DNA of 9,450 bases from an uncultured Clostridia bacterium. GTDB lineage: Bacteria > Bacillota > Clostridia > Lachnospirales > Lachnospiraceae. The DNA lies in assembly GCA_946623485.1 (NCBI GenBank), contig CAMORF010000062.1, forward strand, positions 1 through 9,450. The letters run 5' to 3'. A program made the position numbers and the translations under genes. Under the pieces are notes generated by a model. It saw nothing but the letters and a program-made list of their open reading frames with translations. It was not told where the DNA came from and searched no databases. Positions 6,343-9,450 of the stretch are shown one piece after another. Position 1 is the stretch's first letter. Every line of letters begins with the position of its first letter.

Positions 6343-6607
6343 TGGAAAGAACCTCTCCCTCCGGTTTATAGGAAACCTTTACATAAGCGGCAACAGACGG
6401 AGCGCCGGCTCTGATCGCAATATGCTGGCATTCCTTAACAATATCCATCAGTTCATCATACGGGCCTTCTATGGTAGTCTCAAACGGCCCTACATAATAG
6501 TTGTATCCGGTGCCTGCGATATAGGCTATCACCTCATCGACAATCCGGCATAATTCATCGTCATCCTGTACCCCCGGCAAAGTTTGAATCGCTACGCTTG
6601 CTTCCAT
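6311..6607 (-). CDS. Thiamine-binding protein, MTH1187/YkoF family (DUF77)
   Basis: Small cytoplasmic protein of 98 residues, the normal size for a single MTH1187-type domain. The segment VGPFETTIEGPYDELMDIVK at about residues 39-58 is the family's characteristic core. YkoF, a two-domain relative in Bacillus, binds thiamine or its pyrimidine, so this protein may bind or buffer the imported ligand; its true role is unsettled. The upstream frame runs to 6676, but the ATG at 6605-6607 with AAGGAGG eight bases before it is clearly the start and matches the family's N-terminus. It has no signal peptide. It is the first gene after the TPP riboswitch and overlaps the permease gene by 32 bases, so its link with thiamine is supported by family and by regulation. 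Confidence 0.88.
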   Translation of the reverse strand: MEASVAIQTLPGVQDDDELCRIVDEVIAYIAGTGYNYYVGPFETTIEGPYDELMDIVKECQHIAIRAGAPSVAAYVKVSYKPEGEVLSIEKKIGKYHA

Positions 6608-6785
6608 TCTTCTGTCCTCCTTCTGAATGCTAAAGATCTGTAAACCTGCAATGTGCCCGATCTTTTGACTGTGCAATCAAAAAATCCCGATACAGCCTGC
6701 TCAATTCACCTGTTTACATCTCTTTATAATGAAATAGTAATGCATAATTTTGCAAGAAACGCATGCCTGTCTTGCAGCTTACACG
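6608..6785 (-). other. 5' leader between riboswitch terminator and first thi gene
   Basis: A 178-base untranslated leader. It holds short inverted repeats such as AAAGATC/GATCTTT (6628-6661) and TTTTGA/TCAAAA (about 6661-6685), but no second aptamer that I recognise and no clear internal promoter. TATAAA-like sequence is present without a well-spaced -35. Confidence 0.4.
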
Positions 6786-6815
6786 AAAAAAGGGAGCACC
6801 CCTATGGGTACTCCC
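6786..6815 (-). terminator. Riboswitch-controlled intrinsic terminator
   Basis: On the minus strand GGGAGTACCC (6806-6815) pairs with GGGTGCTCCC (6792-6801), ten pairs with one T-G wobble and a four-base loop, followed directly by six T (6791-6786). This is a textbook Rho-independent terminator placed 25 bases after the TPP aptamer. It should form when TPP is bound. Confidence 0.93.
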
Positions 6816-6840
6816 GAAAAACCTTCACAGCAAAACAGAT

Positions 6841-6929
6841 TGCTTCCCTACGCTGGCATTAACCAGATCAGGTGATGAGGGTCAGCAGGAAAGAAATCTC
6901 CCGCTCTCTCAGCTTTCGCGCCCCTAGCA
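6841..6929 (-). ncRNA. TPP riboswitch (THI-box) aptamer
   Basis: The minus strand carries the conserved THI-box elements in order: P1 strand TGCT (6926-6929), GGGGCGC, GCTGAGAG, then GACCC, CACCTGATCTGG, TTAATGCCAGCGTAGGGA and the closing P1 strand AGCA (6841-6844). A variable hairpin like P3a lies between the GAGAG and GACCC elements. These are the residues that bind the pyrimidine and pyrophosphate ends of TPP. With the terminator downstream it forms a transcriptional OFF switch for the four uptake genes. Confidence 0.97.
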
Positions 6930-6939
6930 GATTATCATC

Positions 6940-6968
6940 ATGATACATGCCCGGCAGGGGCTGGTCAA
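6940..6968 (-). promoter_or_regulatory. Sigma-A promoter of the thiamine uptake operon
   Basis: On the minus strand TTGACC (6963-6968, five of six) is followed after 17 bases by TATCAT (6940-6945, five of six). The start point would fall near 6933, only a few bases before the TPP aptamer begins, which is the usual arrangement. Confidence 0.78.
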
Positions 6969-6979
6969 GCCGCTATCGC

Positions 6980-7013
6980 AAAAAAATGTGAAATCTGCAA
7001 AAGAATCATTTCA
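6980..7013 (-). terminator. Weak candidate terminator after the trigger-factor-like genes
   Basis: On the minus strand TGAAAT (7008-7013, including the TGA stop) pairs with ATTTCA (6989-6994), and seven T follow (6986-6980). The stem is only six A/T-rich pairs with a 13-base loop, so efficient termination is doubtful. Confidence 0.3.
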
Positions 7014-7907
7014 GGATGCGCCCTGCGCCCCCTCTGTCATTGCGCTGTTTTCACTCTCTGTTTCACTTTCAATGATCAGGTCTATCTTTGTAACCGATTC
7101 CAGATAGTCAAAGGTCTTGTCCATCAGAAGGCTGATCCGGATGGTCGGCTCATCAAATGTCTGCCTGAGCGCATCCACAGATTCGTACCCATATCGCTGG
7201 GCGTAGTCTGCACAGCCCTTTTCATATTCCTCATCTGAGATGGTAATCCCTTCTTTCTCCGCAACCGCTTTCAGAAGAAGCTCCTCCTTCAGTGTCTGTT
7301 CTGCGGCTTTACGCGCCTGCGCGCGGAAGGTCGTTTCATCCTGCTGCAGGTAGGTCTGCAGGAACAATGCAAAGTCCATGCCATACATCTGAGCATACTG
7401 TTCATAGGTCGCAGTCAGATTTCCTGCTGTATAATTCAGCAGGTCCTCCGGCAGCTCCCCGATGGGATAAAGGGAAAACAGCTGCGTCATAATCATCGTG
7501 TCAACGGTTTTCTCATACTCCGCATTGGCTTCGGCAGACGAATCCGCAGGAGGATAGACAGAAAGATGAATCTGCTTGTATGCGTCATCATCGATCCTGA
7601 CATAATCCAACGCATGGTATTCGGGACGGTTTTGCAAAATCGCTGCCGGAACGTTCTGTCCCGATCCCGTCTCTGTCTGTTCCGCCCCGGCCGACGCCCC
7701 CTGTAATGGAGCTGCCTCCTGGCCGGATGCCTCCTGCGACAGAGCAGCTTCCTGGCCTGATGGCTCCTGTGACGGAGCAGCCTCCTGGCCGGATGCCTCC
7801 TGCGACGAAACTGCTTCCTGCCCGGATGCCTCATCCCCAAGCAGGCTGCCGCATGGCAGCCCCCCTGCAAGGACTGCGCTCATGAATATGACTGCAATCT
7901 TCCTCAT
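7011..7907 (-). CDS. Exported trigger-factor-like chaperone protein lacking the FKBP domain
   Basis: Protein of 298 residues, probably an extracytoplasmic folding factor. Residues 1-24 look like a signal peptide (MRK then a hydrophobic stretch); the cysteine at 19 follows Leu-Pro, so it is not a good lipobox. Residues 29-72 are four 11-residue Gln/Glu/Ala/Ser repeats, a likely flexible linker. From Tyr97 (YHALDYVRIDDDAYK) the protein matches its upstream neighbour (YNAADYLVIDDDGYK). After about residue 133 it matches that neighbour's trigger-factor C-terminal domain, sharing YGMD and AEKEGIT-like blocks. The FKBP domain that lies between these two regions in the neighbour is absent. The ATG at 7905-7907 has GAGGGG seven bases upstream and begins at the signal peptide, so I prefer it to the start at 8027. 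The gap from the upstream stop is 28 bases, indicating one operon. A role as chaperone is by family; its clients are unknown. Confidence 0.78.
   Translation of the reverse strand: MRKIAVIFMSAVLAGGLPCGSLLGDEASGQEAVSSQEASGQEAAPSQEPSGQEAALSQEASGQEAAPLQGASAGAEQTETGSGQNVPAAILQNRPEYHALDYVRIDDDAYKQIHLSVYPPADSSAEANAEYEKTVDTMIMTQLFSLYPIGELPEDLLNYTAGNLTATYEQYAQMYGMDFALFLQTYLQQDETTFRAQARKAAEQTLKEELLLKAVAEKEGITISDEEYEKGCADYAQRYGYESVDALRQTFDEPTIRISLLMDKTFDYLESVTKIDLIIESETESENSAMTEGAQGAS
7692..7823 (-). repeat. Four 33-base tandem repeats coding an 11-residue unit
   Basis: Each unit encodes a variant of GQEAAPSQEAS. It forms a Gln/Glu/Ala-rich spacer just after the signal peptide of the 7011-7907 protein. 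Copies differ at a few bases, so the array is not newly expanded. Confidence 0.85.
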
Positions 7908-7935
7908 TCCTGCGCCCCTCATCTCAGTTTTCGTT

Positions 7936-9450
7936 TCAAGCTTTCTCCGTCTCATCCGCCATATCAGACTCAGTCTCAGCTTCGGTCTCATTTGCGGAAA
8001 CAGACTCGGTCTCAGCTTCGGTCTCATTTACGGAAACAGACTCGGTCTCAGCCTCAGTCTCATTTCCAAACACGGACTCGGTCTCAGCCTCGGTTTCATT
8101 TCCAAATGTATAGTAGTTTTCTGTTTCCTCGATATCCTCGATCCTGACATTCTGATAGAGCCAATCCATCACCTTATCCTGCAGCAGGTAAGAACGGACT
8201 GTTTCCCTGTCAAGGCCGCCTGTGAACGTCTCAACACTCACGCCTTCTGCCTCGGCACGCTCTGCGAGCCGCTCATCAAGCTCCTCGTCATCCATGGTGA
8301 TCCCTTCCTTTTCGCTGATCGCGGTAAGGATGATCTCCTGCGCAAGAGCATTCTCCGCAGAGGGTGTCAGCTCATTTTCGATGAATTCATCTACCTTCAT
8401 CCCATAGAAGCTTTCAATCAGGCTGTCCACATCCATGCCATACATGGGGGCAAAGGCCTCGAACTGTTTCATCATCATGTCAACCTGGTAATCGACATTT
8501 TCTTCCGGATACTTCTCCACCGGATACATGTCTGCCAGTGATGTCATAATTGCGGTATATGCTTCATTCTTATGCTCCTCGTCATAACCGGCCTGGATCT
8601 CATCACGCACAGACTGTACATAATCCTCCACGTTATCATATTCGCCATAAGACAGTTTTTCGGCCAGTTCATCCGTCAGCTCCGGCATCTCGCCTACATA
8701 GTTGATGGTGACATGGAATACCACATCCTCACCTGCAAGGTCTTCTACCGGATACTCCTCCGGGAAGGTCAGATCCAGGTCGCACTCGCTTCCGATCTCT
8801 TTCCCGATCAGGTCATCCTCAAATCCGAAGATAAAGGAATCTGATCCGATCTCAAGATTGTAGTTTTCCGCGGTACCTCCATCGAACGGTTTCCCGTCTT
8901 TGGTTCCTTCATAATCGATATTGACAACATCACCGTACTTGACCTTACCGGACGTGATCTTCTTGACGTAATCGTCATAGTTCTCCACATACTGGAATTC
9001 CTGTTCGATCTGATCGTTCACTTCCACGTCAGTTGTCTGCTTTGCTGCAGGAACCTGGACTGTAAGCTCTTTATATCCATCATCATCGATGACCAGGTAA
9101 TCCGCTGCATTGTAGGTGGGCGCCGGAGGAAGTTCTGTTTCGGTTTCTGTGTAGTCGTAGAGATCTTCTTCCGTCTCAGCAGCATCGTACAGATCTGACT
9201 CAGTTTCTGTGTAGCCGAAGAGATCCTCTTCCGTCTGAGCAGCATCATACAGGTCTGACTCGGTTTCGTTTCCAAGGATAAGTGAGGCAATTGAGAACTC
9301 GCTCTCCGTCTCCAGCAGCGTCTCTGCCTCGGTCTCTTCCTCTGCTTCCGTCTCTACGAAGGCTTCCTCGGTTTCCCCGGCTGCTGCTTCCGTATCTTCC
9401 TCCGCCTCTGTCTCCGCGATAGCTTCCTCGGTTTCCCCGGCTGCTGCTTC
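7936..9450 (-). CDS. Exported trigger-factor-like FKBP prolyl isomerase, 5' end cut by window
   Basis: Folding protein, 504 residues in the window, still open at the right edge. The first 110 or so visible residues are Glu/Thr-rich repeats and low-complexity sequence. The region from about 170 to 253 is an FKBP-type prolyl cis-trans isomerase domain of the trigger-factor kind, with GDVVNIDYEGTKDGKPFDGG, then GFEDDLIGKEIG and LTFPEEYP. The region from about 258 to 441 is a trigger-factor C-terminal chaperone domain with IMTSLADMYPVEKYPEENV and SEKEGITMDDEELD. The tail is four 12-residue NETEAETES-type repeats, then DETEKA. I see no ribosome-binding N-terminal trigger-factor domain, and the acidic repeats resemble those of exported Clostridia proteins, so an extracytoplasmic location is likely though the signal peptide is beyond the edge. 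A GTG at 9025-9027 is in frame but sits inside the conserved region and is not the start. The paralog without an isomerase domain follows after 28 bases. Confidence 0.85.
   Translation of the reverse strand, partial: EAAAGETEEAIAETEAEEDTEAAAGETEEAFVETEAEEETEAETLLETESEFSIASLILGNETESDLYDAAQTEEDLFGYTETESDLYDAAETEEDLYDYTETETELPPAPTYNAADYLVIDDDGYKELTVQVPAAKQTTDVEVNDQIEQEFQYVENYDDYVKKITSGKVKYGDVVNIDYEGTKDGKPFDGGTAENYNLEIGSDSFIFGFEDDLIGKEIGSECDLDLTFPEEYPVEDLAGEDVVFHVTINYVGEMPELTDELAEKLSYGEYDNVEDYVQSVRDEIQAGYDEEHKNEAYTAIMTSLADMYPVEKYPEENVDYQVDMMMKQFEAFAPMYGMDVDSLIESFYGMKVDEFIENELTPSAENALAQEIILTAISEKEGITMDDEELDERLAERAEAEGVSVETFTGGLDRETVRSYLLQDKVMDWLYQNVRIEDIEETENYYTFGNETEAETESVFGNETEAETESVSVNETEAETESVSANETEAETESDMADETEKA
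7957..8100 (-). repeat. Four 36-base tandem repeats coding a 12-residue acidic unit
   Basis: The units encode NETEAETES followed by three variable residues, at the C-terminus of the FKBP protein. The nine-residue core is identical in all four copies and the DNA differs mostly at third positions. Confidence 0.9.
9145..9264 (-). repeat. Two 60-base tandem repeats coding a Tyr/Asp/Glu-rich 20-residue unit
   Basis: Both copies begin TESDLYDAA and end with a YTE; they differ at three residues. They lie between the Glu/Thr/Ala repeats and the start of the conserved fold in the FKBP protein. Confidence 0.85.
9331..9450 (-). repeat. Two 60-base tandem repeats coding a Glu/Thr/Ala-rich 20-residue unit
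   Basis: Each unit contains EAAAGETEEA, then ETEAEE, and the two visible copies differ at three residues. At 9362-9390 and 9422-9450 the DNA is identical over 29 bases. The array probably continues beyond the window edge. Confidence 0.85.

Noticed and set aside
7936..9027. Trigger-factor-like gene starting at the GTG at 9027
   Set aside because: The reading frame stays open to the window edge and the conserved block (ADYLVIDDDGYKELTV) lies upstream of this codon, so it is internal.
9018..9290. Open frame on the minus strand, and similar frames at 7493-7870 and 8808-8990
   Set aside because: These overlap the repeat-rich or conserved coding regions of the two folding proteins in another frame, and show only biased Arg/Thr/Met-rich composition caused by the repeats.

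Overview
This 9,450-base window has about 50% GC. Every gene reads on the minus strand, so transcription runs from high to low coordinates. AGGAGG-type ribosome binding sites, a THI-box attenuator, a LacI regulator beside a sugar binding protein, a PfkB fructokinase and Glu/Thr-rich secreted trigger-factor-like proteins together suggest a Firmicute of the class Clostridia, probably Lachnospiraceae. That placement is an inference. No phage, insertion sequence, CRISPR array, tRNA or rRNA was seen.

Reading in the direction of transcription, there are three blocks. (1) 9450-7011: two adjacent genes for exported trigger-factor-like folding proteins. The first is cut by the window edge. It has Glu/Thr-rich repeats at both ends, an FKBP-type prolyl isomerase domain and a trigger-factor C-terminal chaperone domain. 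The second, 28 bases downstream, looks like a paralog that kept the short N-terminal strand region and the chaperone domain but has no FKBP domain.

(2) 6968-3609: a thiamine or thiamine-precursor uptake operon. A good sigma-A promoter leads almost directly into a complete TPP riboswitch, followed by an intrinsic terminator. Then come a small MTH1187/YkoF-type thiamine-binding protein, a ThiX-like permease, a ThiY-like (NMT1/THI5) binding protein and a ThiZ-like ATPase. When TPP is plentiful the riboswitch should terminate the transcript early. The ATPase has an unusual insertion of about 18-20 residues between its signature motif and Walker B.

(3) 3467-1: a sugar-use region with a fructokinase, a LacI-family repressor and the start of a sugar ABC transporter binding protein, the last cut by the left edge. 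Each gene has its own candidate promoter. The binding protein promoter has a near-perfect LacI-type operator (centre ATCGAT) lying over its -35 box, which is a direct visual case for repression by the neighbouring LacI protein. Sucrose, fructo-oligosaccharide or another fructose-containing sugar is the likely substrate, inferred from the fructokinase.

Nothing here is clearly a wholly new system. The points most worth a second look are the exported trigger-factor pair with and without its isomerase domain, the insertion in the ThiZ-like ATPase, the absence of a lipobox in both binding proteins, and several hairpins and short tandem repeats between genes.
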